Below are positions 1 to 7,381 of a stretch of DNA of 8,484 nucleotides, in pieces. Where the stretch lies: positions 1-8,484 of the forward strand of contig JAUZQU010000107.1 in assembly GCA_030950835.1 (NCBI GenBank), in the 5' to 3' direction. Origin of the DNA: Mariprofundaceae bacterium (GTDB taxonomy: Bacteria > Pseudomonadota > Zetaproteobacteria > Mariprofundales > Mariprofundaceae). The notes below the pieces were generated by a model. That model saw only the letters and a program-made list of their open reading frames with translations. It did not search any database and had not been told where the DNA came from. Made by a program: the position numbers and the translations under genes. Position 1 is the stretch's first letter. Each line of letters opens with the position of its first letter.

Positions 1-1
1 T

Positions 2-697
2 TCGGGCGATATGGTGGCAGTGCGGGGCGATAATATGCCTTGGTATGAAGGTGAAACACTGCTGGAAACATTGGAATCCATGTCGGTATTGGATGACTTG
101 GATGACAAACCATTCCGCATGCCTGTGCAATTATTGAATCGTCCGCAAACCGATGATTTGCCTGATTACCGTGGTTTTATGGGCACGATTGCTTCGGGAA
201 CAGTCAAAGTAGGTGATAAAATCGTGGTCATGCCATCAGCTAAAACGTCCACAGTCAAAGAAATCATCGCTTTTGACGGCAATCTTGAAGAAGCTTTTGC
301 TCCACAGAGCATTACCATCACTTTAAATGATGAAATTGATGTTTCTCGTGGTGATATGTTGATGCATGAAGGCGAAAAAACTACCGAAACAAAGCTCTTG
401 ACGGCGAATGTATGCTGGATTGGTGATGAGCCTTTGCAAGAACGTGGCAAATACATCATTAAACATGCAACAAGCGAAATCAAAGCCATGGTAGCGGAAA
501 TCAACTACAAAACTGACATCCATACCCTCAGTCATGACGAAGCGGACGCTTTGGCAATGAATGAAATTGGTCAAATCACCTTAAAATTGATGCAGCCCTT
601 GAACGTAGACACCTATGCTGATAACCGCACTACAGGCAGCTTTATCATCATTGACAGCTTTACCAACAACACCGTAGGTGCAGGTATGATTGTCTAA
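2..697 (+). CDS. cysN: Sulfate adenylyltransferase subunit 1 (CysN), C-terminal 231 residues, 5' end cut by window
   Basis: CysN is the GTP-hydrolysing subunit of ATP sulfurylase. With CysD it makes adenosine 5'-phosphosulfate from ATP and sulfate in the cytoplasm, the first step of assimilatory sulfate activation. The reading frame is open from base 2, so the true start and the GTPase G-motifs lie off the left edge. What remains is the end of the G domain (MPWYEGETLLETLE) and the two EF-Tu-like beta-barrel domains. Recognisable CysN stretches are RGFMGTIASGTVKVGDK, FDGNLEEAFAP, NDEIDVSRGDML and the terminal VGAGMIV. Compared with the E. coli protein as I remember it, there is a short insertion (TDDLP) after NRPQ. 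The protein stops right after GAGMIV, so no APS kinase (CysC) domain is fused, unlike NodQ-type or CysNC proteins. cysD would be expected just upstream. Family assignment is firm; the subtype rests on the visible C-terminus. Confidence 0.95.
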   Translation, partial: SGDMVAVRGDNMPWYEGETLLETLESMSVLDDLDDKPFRMPVQLLNRPQTDDLPDYRGFMGTIASGTVKVGDKIVVMPSAKTSTVKEIIAFDGNLEEAFAPQSITITLNDEIDVSRGDMLMHEGEKTTETKLLTANVCWIGDEPLQERGKYIIKHATSEIKAMVAEINYKTDIHTLSHDEADALAMNEIGQITLKLMQPLNVDTYADNRTTGSFIIIDSFTNNTVGAGMIV

Positions 698-772
698 AGC
701 ACTGGTGGACTTGACCATGCCTGCTGTATTCAAACATGTTATGCTTAAGCTATCGATCTATGGGGGTGTGGC

Positions 773-1450
773 TTGGGTTTGACTGAAGATACATTTGCTT
801 TTCTGCGTTTGTTGGCTGAAAATAATAACCGTGATTGGTTCGCTACGCATAAAGAGGACTATGAGATACAGGTGCGCTCGCCCGCTTTTTCCCTGATTGA
901 GCATATTGCACCACAATTGGCACAGATTTCACCCCATTTTGTGGCAAAAGCCAGTAAAATGGGAGGCTCTTTGATGCGTGTACACAGGGATGTGCGCTTC
1001 TCAAAGAACAAACAACCTTACAAAACCCATATTGGCATTCAATTTCGCCATGAGCAGGGCAAAGATATACATACTCCTGGTTTTTATGTGCATATTGAGG
1101 CGAACAATGTATTTTTAGGGGTGGGTATTTGGCATCCTGATGCGGTGGCACTGAAGGGTATTCGGCAACATATCGATACTTTTTCAACAACATGGACTGA
1201 GGCACTGGCAGGCGAAGCGTTTAGAAAACATTTCTCGCTCACCGGAGACAGTTTAAAACGTGCGCCTAAAGGTTATCCCATCAGTCACCCCATGATTGAA
1301 GACCTCAAACGCAAAGATTTTATTGCTATCGCGCCCATTGCACCCGAATTGTGTTTCGAGGCGGACTTTGCTGATATTGTCAGCGATTATTTCAAATTAG
1401 GGGTACCCTTGATGCAAGAGCTTTGTCGGGCAGTGCGCATTCCTTTTTGA
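773..1450 (+). CDS. DUF2461 / TIGR02453 family protein, 225 residues
   Basis: The product belongs to the conserved DUF2461 (TIGR02453) family of cytosolic proteins, whose biochemical function is not established. Family hallmarks are visible: an N-terminal FLRLLAENNNRDWF segment (residues 10-23), the motif RDVRFSKNKQPYKTHIG (72-88), GVGIWHPD (116-123) and LKRAPKGYPISHP (161-173). Length is normal for the family. The start is TTG at 773: an in-frame TAA lies at 746-748, no ATG or GTG occurs between it and 773, and the family alignment needs the residues directly after this codon. A G-rich run at 762-766 (GGGGG) could serve as a weak Shine-Dalgarno. It follows cysN by 75 nt on the same strand, so cotranscription is possible but no functional link is evident. 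It converges on the rhlE-type gene 31 nt downstream. No signal peptide or membrane segment is seen. Identity as a family member is sure; function is unknown. Confidence 0.9.
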   Translation: MGLTEDTFAFLRLLAENNNRDWFATHKEDYEIQVRSPAFSLIEHIAPQLAQISPHFVAKASKMGGSLMRVHRDVRFSKNKQPYKTHIGIQFRHEQGKDIHTPGFYVHIEANNVFLGVGIWHPDAVALKGIRQHIDTFSTTWTEALAGEAFRKHFSLTGDSLKRAPKGYPISHPMIEDLKRKDFIAIAPIAPELCFEADFADIVSDYFKLGVPLMQELCRAVRIPF

Positions 1451-1456
1451 CAGGGC

Positions 1457-1473
1457 AGGGTACACAAAACCCT
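1457..1473. terminator. Weak hairpin between convergent genes, possible bidirectional terminator
   Basis: A 5-bp perfect inverted repeat AGGGT/ACCCT with a 7-nt loop sits in the 31-nt gap between the convergent DUF2461 and rhlE ends. No run of T follows the stem on either strand, so it is at best a weak terminator. It is the only hairpin in this gap. Confidence 0.25.
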
Positions 1474-1481
1474 AGCTCTGA

Positions 1482-2786
1482 TTAACTGCCTCTACGGTTG
1501 CTACGCCCTTGGTTTGGTCGTTGTCCATGGTTTGAACGCGGTGTTTTCGGGCTATTACGCTGTTGTGGACGGCGGCGCTGCTGCTGTTGACGATCACCCT
1601 CTTTCTTTTCAGGCTCAATATGCTTGGAAATATCCGCTTCAAAACCTTCAATCGTTTGTTGAGGCACAGCTTTACCAATCAACTTCTCAATGCCACGCAA
1701 TAATTTCACTTCTTCAGCACAGACCAAAGACATCGCTTCACCTTTGTTGCCAGCTCTGCCCGTACGCCCAATTCTATGTACATAATCTTCGGCCACATTA
1801 GGCAATTCATAGTTCACCACATGGGGTAATTGATCAATATCTAAACCACGCGCTGCAATATCCGTAGCGACCAATACCCGAATCGAACCATCTTTAAAAC
1901 CTTTCAAGGCATTGGTGCGTGCAGATTGGCTTTTGTTGCCATGAATCGCCGCAGCTTGCACACCATCACTACCCAACTGGGTGGTCAAACGGTTCGCACC
2001 ATGTTTGGTGCGGGTGAAAACCAAGACTTGTTGCCACTCTTGAGAACGAATGAGGTGGGAAAGTAATTCGCGTTTGCGGGATTTTCCTACAGGATGCACC
2101 ACTTGGGTCACTTGATGTGAGGTTTCATTGCGTGAGACTTCAATCATCTTCGGTTGGTTTAAAATACCAGAAGCCAATTTTTTAATGTCATTCGAAAAAG
2201 TAGCAGAAAAGAGTAGATTCTGACGTTTTTTAGGTATTAAGGCTAATATTTTGCGGATATCATGGATGAAACCCATGTCCAACATACGATCCGCTTCATC
2301 CAATACCAAGATTTCTATTTTAGATAAATCACATTTCTTTTGTTGCACCAAATCCAGCAAGCGACCAGGTGTAGCGACTAAAATGTCCACACCACGTTTC
2401 AAACGGTCAATTTGTGGGTTGATACCCACCCCACCAAATACCACGGTGGAGCGAATGGGCAAATATTTGGCATATAAACGTACACTTTCATCAATTTGTG
2501 CTGCCAATTCACGCGTGGGTGTCAACATCAATACCCGAATATGTCGTCTGCCTTGGCGTTGTGGGTTGGCTTCACCACGTTCGGCATGATTTTGGTGTAA
2601 TTGTTGTAAAACAGGTAAAGTGAAAGCTGCAGTTTTACCTGTGCCCGTTTGCGCACCCGCCAAGATATCGTGCCCTTGTAAGACCAAGGGAATAGCTTGG
2701 GCTTGTACAGGTGTAGGTGTGTTATAACCTTGGTCTGCAATGGCTTTTTGTAGAGCCTCAGTTAAATTTAAGTCATTAAATGTCAT
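1482..2786 (-). CDS. rhlE: DEAD-box ATP-dependent RNA helicase, RhlE type, 434 residues
   Basis: This is an ATP-dependent RNA helicase acting on structured RNA; RhlE relatives work in ribosome assembly and RNA turnover. From the chosen ATG at 2786 the motifs are all intact: Q motif GYNTPTPVQ (about 20-28), Walker A AQTGTGKT (45-52), Ia PTRELAAQ, Ib TPGRL, motif II DEAD (163-166), motif III SAT (194-196), motif V ARGLDI (312-317) and motif VI HRIGRTGR (337-344). After the two RecA-like domains comes a basic low-complexity tail of about 45 residues rich in Gln, Arg, Pro and Asn, typical of RhlE and likely RNA-binding. In-frame upstream starts exist (GTG at 2822, ATG at 2810). The 2786 start is preferred because RhlE proteins begin with MTF-DLNL-like sequence, and a GGAT lies about 8 nt upstream. 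The gene stands alone, divergent from ung. SrmB or another DEAD-box paralogue is less likely given the N-terminus and tail. Confidence 0.88.
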   Translation of the reverse strand: MTFNDLNLTEALQKAIADQGYNTPTPVQAQAIPLVLQGHDILAGAQTGTGKTAAFTLPVLQQLHQNHAERGEANPQRQGRRHIRVLMLTPTRELAAQIDESVRLYAKYLPIRSTVVFGGVGINPQIDRLKRGVDILVATPGRLLDLVQQKKCDLSKIEILVLDEADRMLDMGFIHDIRKILALIPKKRQNLLFSATFSNDIKKLASGILNQPKMIEVSRNETSHQVTQVVHPVGKSRKRELLSHLIRSQEWQQVLVFTRTKHGANRLTTQLGSDGVQAAAIHGNKSQSARTNALKGFKDGSIRVLVATDIAARGLDIDQLPHVVNYELPNVAEDYVHRIGRTGRAGNKGEAMSLVCAEEVKLLRGIEKLIGKAVPQQTIEGFEADISKHIEPEKKEGDRQQQQRRRPQQRNSPKTPRSNHGQRPNQGRSNRRGS

Positions 2787-2926
2787 ATGTTTTATCCAGT
2801 TGTACCCCATTCGCGTTTGCACAACCGATGAGCACTATAAAAGTTGGGGCAAGATACGGTGTGTGCTGCAGATAGCAATAGATGAGGTGATAGACTTCTG
2901 CGGCTGAGACTGATTCAATATTGCCC
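2787..2926. promoter_or_regulatory. Divergent intergenic region between rhlE and ung
   Basis: These 140 nt separate two divergently read genes, so promoters for both are expected here. On the minus strand a TTGCTA box and a TATCTT box lie 16 nt apart, ending about 65-70 nt before the rhlE ATG; each matches four of six sigma-70 consensus bases. On the plus strand TATAAA at 2836-2841 is a possible -10 for ung, but no good -35 box sits at the right distance. The existence of promoter activity is inferred from the layout, and the individual boxes are weak. Confidence 0.35.
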
Positions 2927-3637
2927 ATGAAGATGTGGGATGACTTGGATGATACATGGTATCAAGCGTTGAAACACACGCGATATACGCAGCCAATGCA
3001 GCAGTTGGCTGACTTTTTGCAGCAGGAAACTGTTGCAGGGCATAAGATTTACCCAGCAGAAGAGTTGTATTGTGCTGCTCTGAATGCAACACCCTTAGAC
3101 AAGGTGAAAGTCGTGATACTTGGTCAAGACCCTTATCACGGGGCAGGGCAGGCACATGGCTTGAGCTTTTCTGTGGCTTCTGATATGCCTATCCCAGCCT
3201 CCTTGCGGAATATTTATAAAGAACTACAGCAGGATTTAGGGGTAGAATCTCCTGCTCATGGTTGTTTAATATCTTGGGCAGAGCAAGGGGTGTTACTTTT
3301 GAACAGTGTTTTGTCTGTGCGTCAGGGTGAAGCTGCTTCGCATCGTAAACAAGGCTGGGAGCAGTGGACGGATGAAGTTATACACACCATCAACAGAGAA
3401 AAGTCGCACGTGGTATTTATTTTATGGGGTAAAGATGCGCAACAAAAAGGCTCAGCTATTGATGCCTCCAAACATTTGATTCTAAAGGCTGCTCACCCCT
3501 CACCACTTTCGGCATACAGAGGTTTCTTTGCGGGTGCTTATTTTTCTAAAAGTAATGCTTATTTAGAAAAACATGGTATCACACCTATACAATGGGCGAT
3601 TCCTGATTTACAATCACAATATGTCTTACTTTTATAA
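2927..3637 (+). CDS. ung: Uracil-DNA glycosylase, family 1 (UNG), 236 residues
   Basis: UNG removes uracil from DNA and starts base excision repair in the cytoplasm. The water-activating motif GQDPYHG lies at residues 66-72, with the catalytic Asp at 68. The uracil-contacting Asn is in LLLN (126). The DNA-intercalation motif HPSPLSAYRGF is at 190-200, with the catalytic His at 190. Length is normal for the family. The segment after motif B reads AGAYFSKSN where many UNGs have a Cys-x-His-Phe sequence, and PIQW replaces the usual PIDW; neither touches the catalytic residues. The start is uncertain among TTG 2921, ATG 2927 and ATG 2933, since none has a clear Shine-Dalgarno. An in-frame TAG at 2891 limits any further extension. 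ATG 2927 is chosen as the first ATG. The last codons overlap the next gene, which gives the short tail QSQYVLLL after the conserved IPDL. Confidence 0.95.
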   Translation: MKMWDDLDDTWYQALKHTRYTQPMQQLADFLQQETVAGHKIYPAEELYCAALNATPLDKVKVVILGQDPYHGAGQAHGLSFSVASDMPIPASLRNIYKELQQDLGVESPAHGCLISWAEQGVLLLNSVLSVRQGEAASHRKQGWEQWTDEVIHTINREKSHVVFILWGKDAQQKGSAIDASKHLILKAAHPSPLSAYRGFFAGAYFSKSNAYLEKHGITPIQWAIPDLQSQYVLLL

Positions 3638-4076
3638 GGAATCTTTTTTTCGTCCAGCAGCTATTGCTGAAAGTGATAGTAGGACGGCGGCATTACTGTT
3701 CAATACGTATCGCTTGTTGCTGATGAAAAGCGAGGGTAATTGTGTTTTTGTGCCGATTCGGGAGATGCAATATCAGGCGGTTCTAACAGCAGATGAGGTG
3801 ATTTTTGTCGCTTCTGAAGGAGGGTATGCGATTGATGTTAAGGGTGAGGGCGGTCGAATCGTCCAGCTATCATGGCGTTGGCAACACAGCCATGATAGGG
3901 ACTCTTTAAATCAACCCGTACCATTGCATGTTACCTTTTACCACAGGGGTTTGGAGGAGACTCAGCGTCTGTTGTTGAGTCTTCTCCCTGCTGCTTTACA
4001 AGCCAAATTAGACATCTTAGAACGTGGCAAAGATACGGCTACGGATTGTATCATTATCCCTTTTCACGCACCGTAA
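3621..4076 (+). CDS. Hypothetical protein, 151 residues, overlapping the ung 3' end
   Basis: I do not recognise this protein. From ATG 3621 it has 151 residues, no signal peptide and no clear membrane segment. The N-terminal third is mixed (RTAALLFNTYRLLLMKSEGN). The middle looks beta-rich, with short hydrophobic strands (NCVFVPIREM, EVIFVASEGGYAIDV, GGRIVQLSWRW) and a polar SHDRD stretch. The C-terminal part looks helical (LEETQRLLLSLLPAALQAKLDILER). ATG 3621 overlaps ung by 17 nt, which suggests translational coupling. The alternative ATG 3573 would add 16 residues and overlap by 65 nt; neither has a strong Shine-Dalgarno. A frame open well past the ung stop with ordinary codon use supports a real gene. 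Its position suggests it is made together with UNG, but I see no repair-enzyme motif. It converges on cbbO with a 41-nt gap that contains no convincing terminator. Confidence 0.7.
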   Translation: MSYFYKESFFRPAAIAESDSRTAALLFNTYRLLLMKSEGNCVFVPIREMQYQAVLTADEVIFVASEGGYAIDVKGEGGRIVQLSWRWQHSHDRDSLNQPVPLHVTFYHRGLEETQRLLLSLLPAALQAKLDILERGKDTATDCIIIPFHAP

Positions 4077-4117
4077 ACACATCATCGATTTACGACGAAC
4101 TTGCATACTGTGTTGTA

Positions 4118-6460
4118 TTACGCCGTTAAACTGGCAAACAATGTAGGTAGTTTTTCTGGCAATTTATCTACATTATCAATCACGGTGTAATTGTTTTCAC
4201 CAAAGATACGTTTGACATAACTATCGGCATTCGGATCTAAGGTTAAGCAATAGGTCAATACACCTGTGCCATACAACTCTTCGACGGCCTTTTTGGTATC
4301 ATGACGCAAATGTTGCGGATCGCGTTCATCAATATCAGCAGGTTCACCATCGGTAAGTAGCAAGACCAATTTGCGTTTTTCCTGTTGTTTGAGCAAATGA
4401 TGACCAGCATGACGCAAAGCCGCACCCATTCGCGTGGATAAACCGCCTTTCATGCCTGCCAAACGGGACTTGGTTTCATCATCAAAATGCTGGTTAAAGT
4501 CTTTAAAACGATAATATTGAATATCATGCCTGCCATCGGAGGCAAAACCATGAATGGCAAACGGATCACCAATGCCTTCCATCGCCAATGATACCAAGGT
4601 CGCCGCCTCTTTGGTGAGCTGCAAGACTGTTTTTTCTGAACCATTCATCGGTTCATTGGTTGATTCGGATAAATCCAGCAACAAAACCACGGACAAATCA
4701 CGGTTTTTCAACACATTACGCATGGTAATACGCGGGTTGGGTTGTTCACCCATGCGAATAGAAACCATCGCATCAATCGCAGCGTTAATATCGACTTCAT
4801 CACCATCTTCAAGATTACGCTCACGCTGCACACCAGCTGGCGTTAATAAATCAATGATTTGTTTGATGCGATGCGCCACAGGGCGATAGGCATCAATAAT
4901 GGCTTGAATATCTTCAACATGACCCAAGGGTTGACGACGCTCATAGACAGTTGCCCAATCAGGACGGTGCAACTGAATCTGATAATCCCACTCTTGATAG
5001 TGAAAAGGATCGGAAACCGCCTCTTTGCCCCACATATCATTAAAACTGATTTGCTCATCGGTCAAATCATCTTCATAAGGGCGCATATTGGTCGAACATG
5101 TCCAAATTTCTTGGGCATCATCACCAGCTAATTCACAATCGACTTCATGTGCCATTTCGATGACGCTAACTACTTTACGAACTTGGCGTTGACTGGCTGG
5201 CACATACTCAAATTCAGTGTCCCAATTGGCATCTTCAAACACCCAAGTAAAGCGATTATCATCGCGGTACGGAATGGCGATACGTTCTAAAATGCGCAAG
5301 CTGGGCACATCTTTTCGTGTTGAGAAAAGGTTAAACAGCTCCAAACCCATATGCCAACTAAATTGGTTATCATCTTGGCGAGCTTCAATTTCTTGGTGAA
5401 ACTTTTGTGTAAAGGCAGTGATTTGTGCATCGTCAGAAGACACCGAATCATCAAGCAACATCAATGCAATATGCTCTAAAATAGGCATGGTCGGATGTTC
5501 ATAAGGTTCATCATGAGGCACTTCAATCAATGATGCCCATAAACGTTTGAGCCCTGGAAATTCTTCAGTGGCTTTGTATTCCACACGAGCATCTTCAAGC
5601 AAACCAATGAAAAAAATTTGTGCAGGGCTTAATTCTTCGGCTGAAATCGGTGCCGTAGAATACATCATATGCGCTGCCATGTGTGCAGAGGTGGCACGAT
5701 AGACTTCTAAACCTGAAATATCCTGAATATCATCCAAGGCATCAGGCAAGTGTAAGATACGGTGCTCGATGAAAGGACGAAAATCTGCAAAATCAGCGCC
5801 TGTTGGGCGAAGGAAGAAATCTCTGCCCCATAATGCGCGCAGATAAAAATTCAATTTGCGTTGTGTTTTAATAAAAAGAACACCACTGCGTTCTTTTTGC
5901 AACATGGCGCGGCTATCCGCTGATTCAAGATTGAAATATGCTGTTAAATTGTTGTAATCACGGCGATATGCTTGTGCACCAAAGTTTGCCCAACGACGCA
6001 AGCCGCTCAAGGTAAGCTTGGATAAAAGCTCATCAATATGATTCAACATGGGTTTAACACCACGCGAAGCTGTGGATGCCAACTGATGAATCAGCGTTAA
6101 ATAACCACGAAACAAATCCGCATCACCTAAATTGCGGGCGGCTGTTGGCATGCTGCTGAATAACAGCGAAACCACGGCTCCAGAAGTCATAGAAGATAAC
6201 TTCATGGCTGCAGACAAACAGTCATCAATCACATCTTCGCCGCACTCTTTGACCACCATAGGGATTTCTTGCAAATAAGAAATGACCACATCATGGCCAC
6301 GCCCTAAATTGCTCAAGCTTTTTGCCCCATCCAAATAGGTTTGTAAACCTGTGGGTGACATGACACGCGATGCTTCCTGAAATGTACTTTGCAGTACGTC
6401 TTTAACTTCAGGCGCAGCATCTTGCAATACATCTTGATAGTCTTCGAGTTTTAGAGACAT
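4118..6460 (-). CDS. cbbO: CbbO, RuBisCO activase adaptor with C-terminal VWA domain, 780 residues
   Basis: CbbO is the substrate-recognition half of the CbbQO RuBisCO activase. In studied chemoautotrophs one CbbO sits on a CbbQ hexamer and its VWA domain contacts the RuBisCO large subunit, letting the ATPase expel inhibitory sugar phosphates. The first 580 or so residues are the helical, acidic CbbO/NorD-like region. The VWA domain starts near residue 588 (LSVVLLLDLSES) with an intact MIDAS: DxSxS at 596-600, Thr in GGLSTRMGA (about 676) and TDGEP at 703-707. It runs to the C-terminus. Start ATG 6460 is well supported by AAGGTG 8 nt upstream. It follows cbbQ after 63 nt that hold a terminator-like hairpin, so its expression may be lower than that of cbbQ. 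NorD, the nitric oxide reductase accessory protein, is the nearest alternative by domain layout, but the cbbLS-cbbQ context makes CbbO the call. Confidence 0.93.
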   Translation of the reverse strand: MSLKLEDYQDVLQDAAPEVKDVLQSTFQEASRVMSPTGLQTYLDGAKSLSNLGRGHDVVISYLQEIPMVVKECGEDVIDDCLSAAMKLSSMTSGAVVSLLFSSMPTAARNLGDADLFRGYLTLIHQLASTASRGVKPMLNHIDELLSKLTLSGLRRWANFGAQAYRRDYNNLTAYFNLESADSRAMLQKERSGVLFIKTQRKLNFYLRALWGRDFFLRPTGADFADFRPFIEHRILHLPDALDDIQDISGLEVYRATSAHMAAHMMYSTAPISAEELSPAQIFFIGLLEDARVEYKATEEFPGLKRLWASLIEVPHDEPYEHPTMPILEHIALMLLDDSVSSDDAQITAFTQKFHQEIEARQDDNQFSWHMGLELFNLFSTRKDVPSLRILERIAIPYRDDNRFTWVFEDANWDTEFEYVPASQRQVRKVVSVIEMAHEVDCELAGDDAQEIWTCSTNMRPYEDDLTDEQISFNDMWGKEAVSDPFHYQEWDYQIQLHRPDWATVYERRQPLGHVEDIQAIIDAYRPVAHRIKQIIDLLTPAGVQRERNLEDGDEVDINAAIDAMVSIRMGEQPNPRITMRNVLKNRDLSVVLLLDLSESTNEPMNGSEKTVLQLTKEAATLVSLAMEGIGDPFAIHGFASDGRHDIQYYRFKDFNQHFDDETKSRLAGMKGGLSTRMGAALRHAGHHLLKQQEKRKLVLLLTDGEPADIDERDPQHLRHDTKKAVEELYGTGVLTYCLTLDPNADSYVKRIFGENNYTVIDNVDKLPEKLPTLFASLTA

Positions 6461-6468
6461 ATTATGAA

Positions 6469-6474
6469 CACCTT
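6469..6474 (-). promoter_or_regulatory. Shine-Dalgarno of cbbO
   Basis: AAGGTG on the minus strand lies 8 nt before the cbbO ATG. It begins only a few bases after the U-rich tail of the upstream hairpin, so any transcript that reads through the hairpin exposes this site immediately. It decides the cbbO start. Confidence 0.7.
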
Positions 6475-6477
6475 TGT

Positions 6478-6511
6478 AAAAATAAAGGGGTGCTACAAGT
6501 GGTTAGCACCC
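6478..6511 (-). terminator. Intrinsic terminator-like hairpin between cbbQ and cbbO
   Basis: A perfect 8-bp stem GGGTGCTA/TAGCACCC (6504-6511 with 6488-6495) with an 8-nt loop is followed on the minus strand by C and then TTTATTTTT. This is the layout of a rho-independent terminator for transcripts leaving cbbQ. It lies inside what is otherwise a cbbQ-cbbO operon, so it is probably leaky and acts as an attenuator, or it protects the cbbQ 3' end against exonucleases. The structure is plain in the sequence; the strength is inferred. Confidence 0.7.
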
Positions 6512-6523
6512 TAACAATATGTA

Positions 6524-7345
6524 TTAACCAAAAAAGGTTTCTACGGCTGCGTTCAATGTATCACACATATCAGGATCATCCGTCAATGGTGTGACCATTG
6601 TCATGGTGCAGGCTGCTATAGGCGCAACACCTTTGTTGATCAACTGACCTGCATAGACCAATAAACGGGTAGAAATACCTTCATCCAAGCCGTGACCTTT
6701 AAGGTTACGCGCACGGTGGGCAATATGCACCAATTTTTCAGCAATTTTAGGGTCAACACCCGATTCTTTAGATACAATGTTGATTTCTGTTTTTTCTTCA
6801 GGGTAATCAAAGCTCATGCCGCCAAAACGTTGTTTGGTCGATTGTTTTAAATCTTTCATCAGGCTTTGATAACCAGGGTTGTATGAAATGACCAATTGGA
6901 AATCTGGGTGTGCTTGAACCAACTCACCTTTTTTATCCAAAGGTAAACTACGGCGATGATCGGTTAAAGGGTGAATGACAACCGTAGTATCTTGGCGGGC
7001 TTCAACCACTTCATCAAGATAACAAATCGCACCAATACGTGCAGCGGTAGTTAATGGACCATCTTGCCATTTTGTACCATCTTTATCCAATAGGAAACGA
7101 CCCACCAAATCAGAGGCCGTCATATCTTCATTACAGGCAACAGTAATCAAAGGTTTACCAAGCTTCCATGCCATATATTCAACAAAACGGGACTTACCAC
7201 AACCTGTTGGACCTTTGATCATTAGAGGCATACGCACACCGTATGCTGACTCATAAAGTTCCACTTCATCACTGACAGGCTCATAATAAGGCTCTGTAGT
7301 GATTTTATATTGTTCAGCATCTACTTTGTATTCTTTTATGGACAT
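6524..7345 (-). CDS. cbbQ: CbbQ, MoxR-family AAA+ ATPase of the RuBisCO activase, 273 residues
   Basis: CbbQ is the hexameric ATPase motor that works with CbbO to reactivate RuBisCO blocked by sugar phosphates. Visible AAA+ elements are Walker A GPTGCGKS (45-52), Walker B ICYLDE (107-112), a sensor-1 Asn in ISYNPGY (about 156), a candidate arginine finger in KQRF (173) and a sensor-2-like STRLL (225-229). The length matches CbbQ and the related NorQ. The two are hard to separate by motif alone, but the gene sits between cbbS and cbbO, which settles the role. Start ATG 7345 has GAGGG about 6 nt upstream. It lies 36 nt after the 103-residue unknown gene with no hairpin between, so these two are very likely cotranscribed. 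The gap to cbbO contains a terminator-like hairpin. All catalytic residues expected of an active ATPase appear present. Confidence 0.95.
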   Translation of the reverse strand: MSIKEYKVDAEQYKITTEPYYEPVSDEVELYESAYGVRMPLMIKGPTGCGKSRFVEYMAWKLGKPLITVACNEDMTASDLVGRFLLDKDGTKWQDGPLTTAARIGAICYLDEVVEARQDTTVVIHPLTDHRRSLPLDKKGELVQAHPDFQLVISYNPGYQSLMKDLKQSTKQRFGGMSFDYPEEKTEINIVSKESGVDPKIAEKLVHIAHRARNLKGHGLDEGISTRLLVYAGQLINKGVAPIAACTMTMVTPLTDDPDMCDTLNAAVETFFG

Positions 7346-7381
7346 AAGTACCCTCTTTTTACCTGAAAATAATCTTAAAAA

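Noticed and set aside
731..750. Short palindromes AACATGTT and GCTTAAGC after cysN as an operator or terminator
   Set aside because: Each is only 8 bp, with no loop suited to a hairpin and no T run. Chance occurrence is likely.
1555..1600. CAG/GCC-rich tract in the helicase gene as a repeat element
   Set aside because: It simply encodes the Gln/Arg-rich tail common in RhlE proteins.
2787..2822. N-terminal extension of the RNA helicase from GTG 2822
   Set aside because: The added 12 residues do not fit the usual RhlE N-terminus, while ATG 2786 gives the family-like start with an acceptable ribosome-binding site.
4076..4114. AACACA/TGTGTT inverted repeat as a terminator
   Set aside because: The 6-bp AT-rich stem with a 27-nt loop and no U tract is too weak to call.
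4118..7345. NorQ/NorD pair instead of CbbQ/CbbO
   Set aside because: The domain layouts are alike, but the genes directly follow cbbL and cbbS and no nitric oxide reductase gene is present.
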